DNA of 64,000 nt from Blastococcus saxobsidens. GTDB lineage: Bacteria > Actinomycetota > Actinomycetes > Mycobacteriales > Geodermatophilaceae. Of the stretch, positions 41,274-50,023 are shown one piece after another; position 1 is the stretch's first letter; the number at the start of each line of letters is the position of its first letter. The stretch is taken from assembly GCF_010682065.1 (NCBI RefSeq), contig NZ_JAAGWG010000002.1, forward strand, positions 310,001-374,000, in the 5' to 3' direction. The position numbers and the translations under genes were made by a program. Under the pieces are notes generated by a model. The model was not told the origin of the DNA. It saw only the letters and a list, made by a program, of their open reading frames with translations, and did not search any database.

Positions 41274-42704
41274 ATGAGCGAACCCCGCACCACCAACGGC
41301 CCCACCCTCGGCGGCGTGACGCCCGCCGCGAGCGAGCAGGGCGTGGAGTCCTTCGGCTACAAGCAGGAGCTGAAGCGCTCGCTGAGCTTCAGCGACCTGC
41401 TGGTCTACGGCCTGGTCTTCATGGTCCCGATCGCACCGTTCGGCATCTTCGGCGGCGTCTTCCAGGCCTCCGGCGGCATGGTGGCGCTGGCCTACGTCGT
41501 GGGCGGGCTGGCGATGGCCTTCACCGCCGCGTCCTACTCGCAGATGTCGCGCGCCTTCCCGATGGCCGGCTCCGTCTACACCTACGCCGGGCGCGGCATC
41601 GCCCGTCCGGTGGGCTTCATCGCCGGGTGGATGGTCCTGCTGGACTACCTGCTCATCCCTGGCCTGCTGTACCTGATCTCCGGCTTCGCGATGAACTCGA
41701 TCGTGCCCGGGGTGCCGGTCTGGATCTGGGTCGTGGCGTTCGTCGTCCTGAACACGATCGTCAACTACTTCGGCATCGAGTTCACCGCCCGGGTGAACAA
41801 GATCGTGCTCGTCGCCGAGCTGGTCGTGCTGGCCGTCTTCCTCGTCCTCGGCGTCGTCGCGCTCTCCTCCGGCGAGGGGCGCGGGTGGGACCTCTCGCCG
41901 ATCTACGACGCCGACACCTTCTCCCTGGAGCTGGTCTTCGGCGCGGTCTCCATCGCGGTGCTCAGCTTCCTGGGCTTCGACGCCATCTCCACCCTCGCCG
42001 AGGAGAACCGCGACTCCGCCCGCTCCCTCGGCAAGGCGATGATCGGCGCGCTGGTGCTCGCCGGGACGCTGTTCGTCGTCCAGACCTGGGTCGCCGCGCT
42101 GCTCGTGCCCGACCCGGACACCCTGATCGCCGAGGGCGACGCCGCCGGCACCGCCTTCTACGACGCCGCCGAGGTCGCCGGCGGCGCGTGGCTGGGCACG
42201 CTGACCGCCGTCGCCACCGCCATCGCGTGGGGCTTCGCCAACTCGCTGGTCGCCCAGGCCGCCACCTCGCGGCTGCTGTTCGCGATGGCCCGCGACCGCC
42301 AGCTGCCGAGCTTCCTCGCCACGGTGCACCCGGTCCGGCGCGTGCCGGTGAACGCCACGTTCCTGGTCGCCGCCATCTCCCTGGCGCTGGGCATCTACAT
42401 GAGCACCCGCGACGACGGAATCACCCTGCTGTCCACGCTGGTCAACTTCGGCGCCCTGTCGGCCTTCCTGCTGCTGCACGTGTCGGTGGTGGTCCACTAC
42501 GTCGGCCGGCTGGGCAGCCGGAACTGGTGGCTGCACCTGGTGGTGCCGGTCGTCGGGTTCGCGATCCTGGCCTACGTCGTCTACAACGCCCAGGTGGCCG
42601 CGCAGGAGCTCGGCTTCGTGTGGTTCGCCATCGGCATCGTGCTGCTGGTGTTCCTGCTGGCCACCGGACGCAAGCCCGAGCTCAAGACGGAGGAGAACCT
42701 GTGA
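41274..42704 (+). CDS. APC-superfamily amino acid/amide permease
   Basis: About 476 residues with twelve membrane helices. APC features include SLSFSDLLVYGLVFMVPIAPFGIFGG at the start and FLGFDAISTLAEENRD in the middle. The ATG 41274 has GGAGG ten bases upstream; an ATG at 41253 is an alternative. It lies directly before an acetamidase gene with overlapping stop/start, so it probably imports the amide or the related amine. Which substrate is unknown. Confidence 0.88.
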   Translation: MSEPRTTNGPTLGGVTPAASEQGVESFGYKQELKRSLSFSDLLVYGLVFMVPIAPFGIFGGVFQASGGMVALAYVVGGLAMAFTAASYSQMSRAFPMAGSVYTYAGRGIARPVGFIAGWMVLLDYLLIPGLLYLISGFAMNSIVPGVPVWIWVVAFVVLNTIVNYFGIEFTARVNKIVLVAELVVLAVFLVLGVVALSSGEGRGWDLSPIYDADTFSLELVFGAVSIAVLSFLGFDAISTLAEENRDSARSLGKAMIGALVLAGTLFVVQTWVAALLVPDPDTLIAEGDAAGTAFYDAAEVAGGAWLGTLTAVATAIAWGFANSLVAQAATSRLLFAMARDRQLPSFLATVHPVRRVPVNATFLVAAISLALGIYMSTRDDGITLLSTLVNFGALSAFLLLHVSVVVHYVGRLGSRNWWLHLVVPVVGFAILAYVVYNAQVAAQELGFVWFAIGIVLLVFLLATGRKPELKTEENL

Positions 42705-43726
42705 GCCTGGAGGTCGTCGCCCTCGACCCGACCCCCGAGCAGTACCGCTACGTCTTCGGCGGTGCGCCGGAACCGCTGCTGCGGGTCCGGCCGGGCACGG
42801 TCGTCGAGCTGACCACCGAGGACTGCTTCGGCGGCCGGGTGACCAGCACCGGCGACCTGCCGAGTGCGGTCTGCGACTTCTCGCAGCTGAACCCGGTCAC
42901 CGGCCCGATCCACGTCGAGGGCGCCGAGCCCGGCGACACGGTCGCGGTGCACTTCGTGGAGATCGCGCCGGCCCGCGACTGGGCGGTGTCCACGACGTTC
43001 CCGCACTTCGGGGCGCTCACCGCCACCCACAGCACGGCAATGCTGCACGACCCGCTCGAGGAGGTCGTGTGGGTCTACGAGGTGGACCGGGAGCGGGGCA
43101 CCTGCCTCTTCCGGCCGCGCCGCGGCGGCCCGGAGGTCGAGCTGCCGCTCGACCCGATGCACGGCACCGTGGGCGTCGCGCCGGCCGGCGGCGAGGTGTT
43201 CGCCACCATCACCCCGGGGGCGCACGGCGGGAACATGGACACCCCGGAGCTGCGTGCGGGGGCGACGGCGTACTTCGGCGTCAACGTGCCCGGCGCACAG
43301 CTGGCCATCGGCGACGGGCACTGCCGGCAGGGCGAGGGCGAGGTGTGCGGCACCGCGGTCGAGGCGGCCATGCGCACCGTCGTCGTCGTCGACCTGATCA
43401 AGGGCACGGGCACCCCCTGGCCGCGGCTGGAGACCGACGACTTCATCATGTCGACCGGCTCCACCCGCCCGCTGGAGGACGCCTACCGGGTGAGCCAGCA
43501 CGACCTGGTGACCTGGACCGCCGAGCTCACCGGATGGGACACGCTGGACGCCTACCAGCTGGTGAGCCAGGCCGGGCTCGCCCCGGTCGGCAACGTCGTG
43601 GACACGAACTACACGATGGTCGCGAAGCTGGCCAAGCAGTACCTGGGCCGCGAGGGCGTGACCGTCGCCGACGGCGTGCACGACCGGCTGCGGCAGACCG
43701 GGGCGGCCTACCTCGCCCAGCGCTGA
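42701..43726 (+). CDS. Acetamidase/formamidase (FmdA/AmdA family)
   Basis: About 341 residues of the FmdA_AmdA family: HGTVGVAPAGGEVFATITPGAHGGNMD, AYFGVNVPGAQLAIGDGHCRQGEGEVCGTA and DDFIMSTGSTRPLEDA. It hydrolyses short amides to ammonia and a carboxylate. The GTG overlaps the permease stop (GTGA) with GGAGGAG before it, so the two are translationally coupled. Shorter than the about 410 residues of the classic mycobacterial acetamidase but with all core blocks. Confidence 0.92.
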   Translation: MSLEVVALDPTPEQYRYVFGGAPEPLLRVRPGTVVELTTEDCFGGRVTSTGDLPSAVCDFSQLNPVTGPIHVEGAEPGDTVAVHFVEIAPARDWAVSTTFPHFGALTATHSTAMLHDPLEEVVWVYEVDRERGTCLFRPRRGGPEVELPLDPMHGTVGVAPAGGEVFATITPGAHGGNMDTPELRAGATAYFGVNVPGAQLAIGDGHCRQGEGEVCGTAVEAAMRTVVVVDLIKGTGTPWPRLETDDFIMSTGSTRPLEDAYRVSQHDLVTWTAELTGWDTLDAYQLVSQAGLAPVGNVVDTNYTMVAKLAKQYLGREGVTVADGVHDRLRQTGAAYLAQR

Positions 43727-43734
43727 GGCCGCCG

Positions 43735-43774
43735 GGGTCGTCGCCGTGTCGGCATGTCGACACGGCGACGACCC
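43735..43774. terminator. 17-bp hairpin between convergent genes
   Basis: A perfect 17-bp stem with 6-nt loop (GGTCGTCGCCGTGTCG core, loop GCATGT) lies 8 bp after the acetamidase stop and 41 bp from the stop of the convergent gene. A further half copy, CGACACGGCGAC, follows at 43775. A bidirectional terminator is the likely role. Confidence 0.78.
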
Positions 43775-43815
43775 GACACGGCGACTCCTCGACAGGGCCG
43801 CCCCGCGCCCGGTCG

Positions 43816-44409
43816 TCAGCGACGCAGCGCGCGCAGCAGCTTCCCGACCCCGAGCGCGGCCGCACCCGCACCGGCCACCCACGGCCCGACCACGATCACC
43901 GGGTCCAGCAGGTGGTGGCGGGCGTCGGACCGCCCCTTCCGGGAGCCGACGCCGCCGCGGGTGAACTCGGCGCGCACCCCGGTCGCCGGCACGTCCGGAC
44001 GCGTGGAGGCGAAGGACCGCAGGTGGCTGCCCCAGGCGTCCACCCGGTCGCCGGCGATGAGCAGCATCCAGTGCGCCAGCCGGCCCTCGCCGAAGCGGAC
44101 GTAGGCGAGCCGGCGGATGGCGCCGGAGACTCCGTGCAGCGGCTGGGCGGTGCCGAAGACCGGGGTGACGAACGCGTGCTCGATGGAACGCTCGCGCCCC
44201 TCGGCACCGGGCTGCCGCTCGGGGAAGTCCCAGTGCGCGCCGGAGGTGCCCGGGGCGTACTGCAGCTTGGGGTTCGACGGGCGGTCGGCCGGGTCGAGGT
44301 CGGCGCCCCAGCCGGGGATGCGGGCCCGCAGCTCCTCCCGGCTCGGCGGCGGGGTGCGCTTGTCGCTGACGTAGACGGTGGGGACGCCGTCCTCGTGGTT
44401 CTCGGTCAC
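43816..44409 (-). CDS. Hypothetical protein with C-terminal membrane helix
   Basis: 197 residues. The N-terminal part is polar and Pro-rich; the middle has a segment RSIEHAFVTPVFGTAQPLHGVSG followed by RLAYVRFGEGRLAHWMLLIAGDRVDAW; the C-terminus has a hydrophobic helix (VIVVGPWVAGAGAAALGVGKLL). I do not recognise the family. It is 14 bp downstream of the Zn-dehydrogenase gene and in the same orientation, so it is probably co-transcribed with it. The GTG has GAGGAG upstream. Confidence 0.65.
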   Translation of the reverse strand: MTENHEDGVPTVYVSDKRTPPPSREELRARIPGWGADLDPADRPSNPKLQYAPGTSGAHWDFPERQPGAEGRERSIEHAFVTPVFGTAQPLHGVSGAIRRLAYVRFGEGRLAHWMLLIAGDRVDAWGSHLRSFASTRPDVPATGVRAEFTRGGVGSRKGRSDARHHLLDPVIVVGPWVAGAGAAALGVGKLLRALRR

Positions 44410-44423
44410 GGTGGCTCCTCTCC

Positions 44424-45572
44424 TCAGGACGCGCTGGGCACGATGAGCGGCTTGATGCAGCCGTCGAGCTTGGCCGAGAACACGTGGTAGGCCTCGGCGA
44501 TGTCCTCCAGCGGGAAGCGGTGGGTCACCATCTCCCGCGGCGTCAGGTGGCCGTTGCGCACGTGCTCGAACATCCGCGGCCACTGCCGCTTGACCGGGGT
44601 CTGGTTCATCCGCAGCGTCAGCCCCTTGTTCAGCGCGTCGCCGAACTTCACCAGGTTCGGGATCGGCCCGTAGGCGCCGACCACCGAGACGGTGCCGCCC
44701 TTGCGCACGCCGTCGATCGCCCAGTTGAGCGCGACCGGCGAGCCGCCCTGCAGCTTGAGCTTGGTCCCGGTCACCTGCATGAGGAGGTTGCCGTCGGCCT
44801 CCGCCCCCACCGCGTCGATGACGACGTCGGCCCCCAGGAAGTCGGTCTGCCGCTTCATCTCGACGACGACGTCGTCGATCTCGTCGTAGTTCCACACCTC
44901 GGCGTGCGCCATCGTCCGGGCCTTCTCCAGGCGCTCCGGCAGGTGGTCGACGACGATCACCCGGCCGGCCCCCATCAGCCACGAGGACTGCGCGGCGATC
45001 AGCCCGACCGGGCCGGCGCCCAGGACGACCACCGTGTCGCCCTCGACGATCTCGCCGAGCTGGGCACCGAAGTAGCCGGTCGCCGCCGCGTCGGTCAGCA
45101 GCACGGCGTCCTCGTCGTGCATCCAGTCGGGGATCTTCACCGGGCCGACGTCGGCGAAGGGCACCCGCACGTACTCGGCCTGGCCGCCGTCGTAGCCGCC
45201 GGTGGTGTGCGAGTAGCCGTAGATGCCACCGACCGCCGTCGCGTTCGGGTTGACGTTGTGGCAGTTGGAGTACAGGCCGCGGGTGCAGAACCAGCAGCTG
45301 CCGCAGAAGATGTTGAACGGCACCATCACCCGGTCGCCGACCTGCAGGTTCTGCACCGAGGGGCCGACCTGCTCCACGACGCCGATGAACTCGTGGCCGA
45401 ACGTGTGCCCGACCCGGGTGTCCGGCATCAGGCCGTGGTAGAGGTGCAGGTCGGAGCCGCAGATCGCGGCCAGGGTGACCCGCACGATCGCGTCGTTCGG
45501 GTGCTCGATCGGGGGGATGTCCTTCTCCTCGACCCGGATCTTGTACGGGCCGCGGTACGTCATCGCTCGCAT
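44424..45572 (-). CDS. Zinc-dependent alcohol dehydrogenase
   Basis: 382 residues, medium-chain dehydrogenase. Catalytic zinc residues in AICGSDLHLYHG and GHEFIG; structural zinc Cys cluster CGSCWFCTRGLYSNC; Rossmann motif VVLGAGPVGLIAAQ. The extended C-terminal region and the long loop place it near the formaldehyde-dehydrogenase/FdhA-like group. Substrate unknown. The ATG at 45572 has AGGAG six bases upstream. First gene of a two-gene unit. Confidence 0.93.
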   Translation of the reverse strand: MRAMTYRGPYKIRVEEKDIPPIEHPNDAIVRVTLAAICGSDLHLYHGLMPDTRVGHTFGHEFIGVVEQVGPSVQNLQVGDRVMVPFNIFCGSCWFCTRGLYSNCHNVNPNATAVGGIYGYSHTTGGYDGGQAEYVRVPFADVGPVKIPDWMHDEDAVLLTDAAATGYFGAQLGEIVEGDTVVVLGAGPVGLIAAQSSWLMGAGRVIVVDHLPERLEKARTMAHAEVWNYDEIDDVVVEMKRQTDFLGADVVIDAVGAEADGNLLMQVTGTKLKLQGGSPVALNWAIDGVRKGGTVSVVGAYGPIPNLVKFGDALNKGLTLRMNQTPVKRQWPRMFEHVRNGHLTPREMVTHRFPLEDIAEAYHVFSAKLDGCIKPLIVPSAS

Positions 45573-45663
45573 GCAGACTCCTGGAGGGGTGGCGCTCCGG
45601 GAACCACCACGGAGCTGCCGGTGCCGCCCCCGCTGCTGGAGGCGTCGCTCCCCCGTGTCTGTC

Positions 45664-45718
45664 CCTCCGGCGGCCCGGCTAACCCCTCTCCGCCCACCCC
45701 GTGCGGCCCCGCCGGAGG
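45664..45718 (-). terminator. Inverted repeat after folP
   Basis: CCTCCGGCGG (45664-45673) and CCGCCGGAGG (45709-45718) form a 10-bp perfect repeat with a long loop, starting 10 bp past the folP stop. Likely terminator of folP. Confidence 0.45.
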
Positions 45719-45727
45719 CGGCCGGGG

Positions 45728-46606
45728 TCAGCCCAGCGGCGGGAGGGCGGCCAGCAGGCGCACCGCATCCGCGCTCGCCGCGGCGTCGTGCACCCGCACA
45801 CCCCAGGCACCGGCCCGTGCGGCCAGCACCGTCGTCGCCACCGTGGCGGCGTCGCGGCGGTCGGCCGGCCGGGGCCCGCCGTCGGCGTCGGCCAGGACCG
45901 CACCGAGGAAGCGCTTGCGGGAGGCGCCGACCAGCAGTGGGAACCCGAGACCGGTCAGCCGGTCCAGGGAGGCCAGCAGGGCCAGGTCGTGCGCCGGCAG
46001 CTTGGCGAACCCCAGCCCCGGGTCGAGCACCAGCCGCTGGGAGTCCACCCCGGCCGCCAGGGCGACGTCGACCCGCGCCAGCAGCTCCTCGCGCACCTGG
46101 TCCACGACGTCGCGGTACTCCGCGCCGGCGTACATCTGCCGGCTGGGGCCCCGCCAGTGCGTGAGCACCCACGGCACGCCCGTGGCCGCGACGACCTCGG
46201 CCATCGCCGGGTCCGCGAGCCCGCCGCTGACGTCGTTGACCAGCACCGCCCCGGCCTCGACCGCGGCCTCGGCGACCCGTGCGCGCATGGTGTCCACGCT
46301 GACCGCTACCCCGGCCGCGGCCAGCTCGGCGACGACCGGCCGCACCCGCCGGAGCTCCTCGTCCGCGTCCACCCGCCCGGCGCCCGGCCGGGTCGACTCG
46401 CCACCGACGTCGACGTAGTCGGCACCCGCCGCCGCGAGGGCCAGGCCGTGCTCGACGGCCACCCCGGTGGTCGACCAGAGCCCGCCGTCGGAGAACGAGT
46501 CGGGGGTGACGTTGAGGATGCCCACCACGACGCACCGGCCGTGCGGCGGGCGGACGATCGCCGGCGTCCGGGCGGCGGACGGTCGGGCGGCGGCCCTCAT
46601 CAGCAT
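45728..46606 (-). CDS. folP: Dihydropteroate synthase
   Basis: 292 residues, TIM barrel. All substrate motifs are intact: GILNVTPDSFSDGG, GGESTRPG, SVDTMRARVAEAA, LVNDVSGG, DPGLGFAK and GASRKRFLG, so it should be the active enzyme joining p-aminobenzoate with dihydropterin diphosphate, rather than the FolP2-like paralog. The ATG at 46606 has GGAGGAG six bases upstream. Unusually it is not in a folE-folB-folK cluster. Confidence 0.94.
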   Translation of the reverse strand: MLMRAAARPSAARTPAIVRPPHGRCVVVGILNVTPDSFSDGGLWSTTGVAVEHGLALAAAGADYVDVGGESTRPGAGRVDADEELRRVRPVVAELAAAGVAVSVDTMRARVAEAAVEAGAVLVNDVSGGLADPAMAEVVAATGVPWVLTHWRGPSRQMYAGAEYRDVVDQVREELLARVDVALAAGVDSQRLVLDPGLGFAKLPAHDLALLASLDRLTGLGFPLLVGASRKRFLGAVLADADGGPRPADRRDAATVATTVLAARAGAWGVRVHDAAASADAVRLLAALPPLG

Positions 46607-46762
46607 CCGTCCGCTCCTCCTCCGCCGGGCCGGCTCCGCACAGCCGGGCCGGACTGCGACGGTAGGTCGACCGGTGCGTGCGGTGGATCCCGCGGATGAC
46701 GTGCCCGGGGGCTCGTCCCCGTCGCGCCCGGGATGCGACGGATGACTCCCCCCGGACGTGCC

Positions 46763-46796
46763 CGTGGGGGTCCGCACCGCGGTGCGGACCCCCACG
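46763..46796 (-). terminator. 34-bp perfect palindrome after the aldehyde dehydrogenase gene
   Basis: CGTGGGGGTCCGCACC / GGTGCGGACCCCCACG with a GC centre is a perfect palindrome located 10 bp past the aldehyde dehydrogenase stop on the minus strand. Its strength and place point to a terminator; no T-run. Confidence 0.75.
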
Positions 46797-46806
46797 AGCC
46801 GACCGG

Positions 46807-48270
46807 TCAGGCCGGGAAGCCGACCGAGTGGGTGTCCATGAACTCCCGGAGACCCTCGATGCCCATCTCGCGGCCGAAGCCGCTGTGGTTGAACCCGCCG
46901 AAGGGCGCGCGCTCGTCGAGGAACGCCGCCCCGTGGCAGTTGACGAACGTGTACCCGGTGCGCAGCTGCGCGCCGATCTGCGCCGCCCGGTCCAGGTCCT
47001 CGGTCCACACCGACGAGCACAGGCCCGACCAGGTGTCGTTGGCGCGGGCCACCGCGTCCTCGACGTCGTCGAACGGCAGGATCGGCAGGGTCGGCCCGAA
47101 CTGCTCCTCCCCGACGACGCGGGCGTCGTCGGACGGGTCGAGCACCAGGCTCGGCTTGAGGAAGTTGCCGACCGAGATGTCGGCACCGTCCACCGCCTCG
47201 CCGAACTCGCGCACCTCCGCGCCGGACTCGCGCGCCTGCGCGAGCAGCTCCAGCACGTACTCCTTCTGCCGGGTCTGGTGCAGCGGGCCCATCGTGACGC
47301 CCTCGTCCAGGCCGTGGCCCAGCTTGGTGGCCGACAGCAGGCCCGAGAGCCCCTCCACGACCTCGTCGTACCGGGAGCGGTGCACGTAGAGCCGCTTGGT
47401 CGCCATGCAGATCTGGCCGGTGGAGTCGAAGGTGCCGCCGAACATCTTCTGCAGCGCCTCCGGGCCGAGGTCGGCGTCGGGCAGCACGATGGCCGGGTCG
47501 TTGCCGCCCAGCTCCAGCGCCACCCGGGTCAGCGACTCCGACGCCATGGCCATGATCCGCTTGCCGCCGCCCGGGCTGCCGGTGAAGCAGACCTTCTTCA
47601 CCCGGTCGTCCTGGATCAGCGCCGAGCCGATCTCGGCGTCGTGGCCGGTTACCACGTTCAGCACGCCGGGGGGCAGCAGCTCGGCCATCTTCTGCACCGT
47701 GCGGGTGGTGGCCAGCGGGGTGGTCGGCGGCGGCTTGACCACCACGGTGTTGCCGGCCACCAGGGCGTAGGGCAGGGACGCGCCGAGGATCGCCATCGGC
47801 CAGTTGAACGGCACGATGATCGTCACGACGCCCAGCGGCAGGTACGACACCTCCGTCCGCCACGGCGGCGCCGGCAGGGTGACCTTGTCCGCCACCCGCT
47901 CGGCCAGCCCTCCGGCGAGCTGGCAGCGGTGCGCGAACACGATCGAGTCGATGAACGACTCCATGCGGATCTTGCCGTTCTCGCGGGTCAGGATCTCCGC
48001 CGTCGCGTTCCGGTCGGCCTCGAGCGGGGCCAGCGCGGCGGTGATCATCTCCGCGCGCTCCTGCGGCGTGCGGGCGGCCCAGGCCGGGAAGGCGCGGTGC
48101 GCCGCGGCCACGGCCTCCTCGGCCTGCTTGGCGCTGGCGGCGCCGGCGTAGCCCACGACCGACCGGCCGTCGGACGGGTCGATCACCTGCAGGTGGTCAT
48201 CGGTGCTGCGCACCTCGCCGGCGATGAACAGCTCGGTCCTGATCTCCGGCAACTGATCCAGAGACACCAT
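46807..48270 (-). CDS. Aldehyde dehydrogenase
   Basis: About 487 residues, NAD(P)-dependent ALDH superfamily. Catalytic residues are in STGQICMATKR (Cys) and RVALELGGND (Glu); the cofactor-binding VIVPFNWPMAI and FTGSPGGGK are present. The pattern fits broad aromatic-aldehyde dehydrogenases such as vanillin or salicylaldehyde dehydrogenase, but this is not decisive. It lies just outside the aromatic operon and could oxidise a ring-cleavage semialdehyde. The ATG 48270 has GAGGAGAG upstream. Confidence 0.9.
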   Translation of the reverse strand: MVSLDQLPEIRTELFIAGEVRSTDDHLQVIDPSDGRSVVGYAGAASAKQAEEAVAAAHRAFPAWAARTPQERAEMITAALAPLEADRNATAEILTRENGKIRMESFIDSIVFAHRCQLAGGLAERVADKVTLPAPPWRTEVSYLPLGVVTIIVPFNWPMAILGASLPYALVAGNTVVVKPPPTTPLATTRTVQKMAELLPPGVLNVVTGHDAEIGSALIQDDRVKKVCFTGSPGGGKRIMAMASESLTRVALELGGNDPAIVLPDADLGPEALQKMFGGTFDSTGQICMATKRLYVHRSRYDEVVEGLSGLLSATKLGHGLDEGVTMGPLHQTRQKEYVLELLAQARESGAEVREFGEAVDGADISVGNFLKPSLVLDPSDDARVVGEEQFGPTLPILPFDDVEDAVARANDTWSGLCSSVWTEDLDRAAQIGAQLRTGYTFVNCHGAAFLDERAPFGGFNHSGFGREMGIEGLREFMDTHSVGFPA

Positions 48271-48363
48271 TGTTCTCTCCTCGGATAGGGATCGGGACCT
48301 GCGTCCGCAGGCCACGTGTGGGGGCGTCCCGGGAGGACGCGGCGACGGCCCGGGAGCGTGCGC

Positions 48364-48951
48364 TCACCGGGTCCGTCCGGGGAGGTCCAGCCAGCCCGAC
48401 GGCGTGACGACGGCGTCCACGGGCCGATCGTGCTCCTCGGCGGGCAGCTCGTCGACCACCTCGTCGTCGAACGCCAGCGTGACCAGCAGGGCGTCGGGGC
48501 GGGCGTGCACCAGCGCGCGGTCGTAGTAGCCGCCCCCGCGGCCGAGCCGGATCCCGGCGCGGTCCACCACCAGCGCCGGGACGACGACGACGTCGGCGGC
48601 ACCGATGGCGGTGGCGTCGAGGCGGGGCCCGTCGGGCTCCATCAGGCCGAAGCGCCCGGGCAGGTGCCGCCCGGTGTCGACCGCCCAGTCCAGCTGCCGG
48701 CCCGTCGCCGGGATGACCGGCAGCAGCACCCGGGCGCCGAGCTCGGCGAAGACCGCGGGGATCCGGCCGTGCCCGGGCTCGGTCGGATCGGGCACGAACG
48801 CCGCCAGGGTGGCGGTCCCGGCCAGCCGGCCGACCAGGAGCTCGGCGATCGCGTCGGCGGCCGCCTCGCGCTCGGGCACCGGCCGGGCCACCCGGCGCGC
48901 CAGGTAGCCGGCGCGCAGGGCGGCCTTGGCGGCGGCCGGGTCGTCGCTCAC
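48364..48951 (-). CDS. 5-formyltetrahydrofolate cyclo-ligase
   Basis: About 195 residues. MTHFS motifs: KAALRAGYLARRVARP at the N-terminus and GIRLGRGGGYYDRAL near the C-terminus. It converts 5-formyl-THF to 5,10-methenyl-THF using ATP, recycling inactive folate. GTG 48951 was chosen; ATG 48984 would add 11 residues. The gene is wedged between the aldehyde dehydrogenase and the aromatic operon, and a tetrahydrofolate-dependent demethylase lies 13 kb away, so its location may be meaningful. Confidence 0.88.
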   Translation of the reverse strand: MSDDPAAAKAALRAGYLARRVARPVPEREAAADAIAELLVGRLAGTATLAAFVPDPTEPGHGRIPAVFAELGARVLLPVIPATGRQLDWAVDTGRHLPGRFGLMEPDGPRLDATAIGAADVVVVPALVVDRAGIRLGRGGGYYDRALVHARPDALLVTLAFDDEVVDELPAEEHDRPVDAVVTPSGWLDLPGRTR

Positions 48952-48991
48952 CGGCTCCCCTGCCGCCCTCGGGTCGGCGGGCACGCCGGGC

Positions 48992-50023
48992 TCAGCGCCC
49001 CGCGCGGCTCAGCGCCGCGTCCAGCCGCGGGTACACCCGGCGGACGTTGCCCTCGAAGACCGCCGCGCGGCCGGCCTCGTCCAGCGCCCCGTTCGCGAAC
49101 GCGGTCTCCACGTAGCGGCGGGTGTCGTCGAAGTAGTGGCCGGTGCGCGGGTCGATGCCGCGCACCGCGCCGACCATCTCCGAGCCGAAGAGGACGTTCC
49201 CGGTGTCGATCACGTCGAGCAGGAGGTCCAACCCCGGCTGGTGGTAGACGCAGGTGTCGAAGAAGACGTTGCCCATGACGCCTGCCTCCACCGGCGGTCG
49301 GCCGAGCATGTCGGCCAGGCCGCGGTAGCGCCCCCAGTGGTAGGGCACCGCTCCCCCGCCGTGCGGGATGACCAGGCGCAGCCCGGGCAGGTCGGTGAAC
49401 AGGTCGCCCTGGATCAGCTGCATGAAGGCGGTGGTGTCGGCGTTGATGTAGTACGCGCCCGTGGCGTGGAAGACCGGGGTGGCCGACGCCGAGACGTGCA
49501 CCATCGCCGGCACGTCGAGGGCGACCATCGCCTCGTAGAAGGGGTACCAGCTCCGGTCGGTCAGCGCCGGCGACGTCCAGTGGCCACCGCTGGGGTCGGG
49601 GTTGAGGTTGCACCCCACCATCCCCAGCTCCTCGACGCAGCGGCGGAGCTCGCCGATCGAGCCGGTGATGTCCGCGCCGGGCGACTGGGGCAGCTGGGCC
49701 ACGCCGACGAACCGCTCGGGGAACAGCGTGGTGACCCGGTGGATCAGGTCGTTGCACCGGCGGGCCCACTCCAGGCTCACCGCGGCGTCACCGACGTGGT
49801 GGGCCATCGCCGAGGCACGGGGCGAGAAGAGCGTGACGTCGATGCCGCGCTCGTCCATCAGCCGCAGCTGGCTGCTCTCGATCGTCTCGCGGATCTCGTC
49901 GTCGCTGATCGACGGGTACGCGGGCGGGGCCGTGCCGGCCTGCCACGCCGCGACCTGCTCCTCCCGCCAGGCGGTGTGCGCGGCGGGCGCGGTCGTGTAG
50001 TGCCCGTGGCAGTCGATGATCAT
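48992..50023 (-). CDS. ligJ: 4-oxalomesaconate hydratase (LigJ/GalB type)
   Basis: 343 residues, amidohydrolase-fold zinc enzyme. The start MIIDCHGHYTT, then SPRASAMAHHVGD, LNPDPSGGHW, IPHGGGAVPYHWGR and LFGSEMVGAVRGIDP agree block by block with LigJ of Sphingobium as I remember it. It hydrates 4-oxalomesaconate to 4-carboxy-4-hydroxy-2-oxoadipate. ATG 50023 overlaps the upstream stop (ATGA), coupling it to the dehydrogenase gene. Last gene of the aromatic operon. Confidence 0.93.
   Translation of the reverse strand: MIIDCHGHYTTAPAAHTAWREEQVAAWQAGTAPPAYPSISDDEIRETIESSQLRLMDERGIDVTLFSPRASAMAHHVGDAAVSLEWARRCNDLIHRVTTLFPERFVGVAQLPQSPGADITGSIGELRRCVEELGMVGCNLNPDPSGGHWTSPALTDRSWYPFYEAMVALDVPAMVHVSASATPVFHATGAYYINADTTAFMQLIQGDLFTDLPGLRLVIPHGGGAVPYHWGRYRGLADMLGRPPVEAGVMGNVFFDTCVYHQPGLDLLLDVIDTGNVLFGSEMVGAVRGIDPRTGHYFDDTRRYVETAFANGALDEAGRAAVFEGNVRRVYPRLDAALSRAGR

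Noticed and set aside
45728-46606. FolP2-type inactive dihydropteroate synthase paralog
   Set aside because: All substrate-binding motifs, including those for pterin and p-aminobenzoate, look intact.
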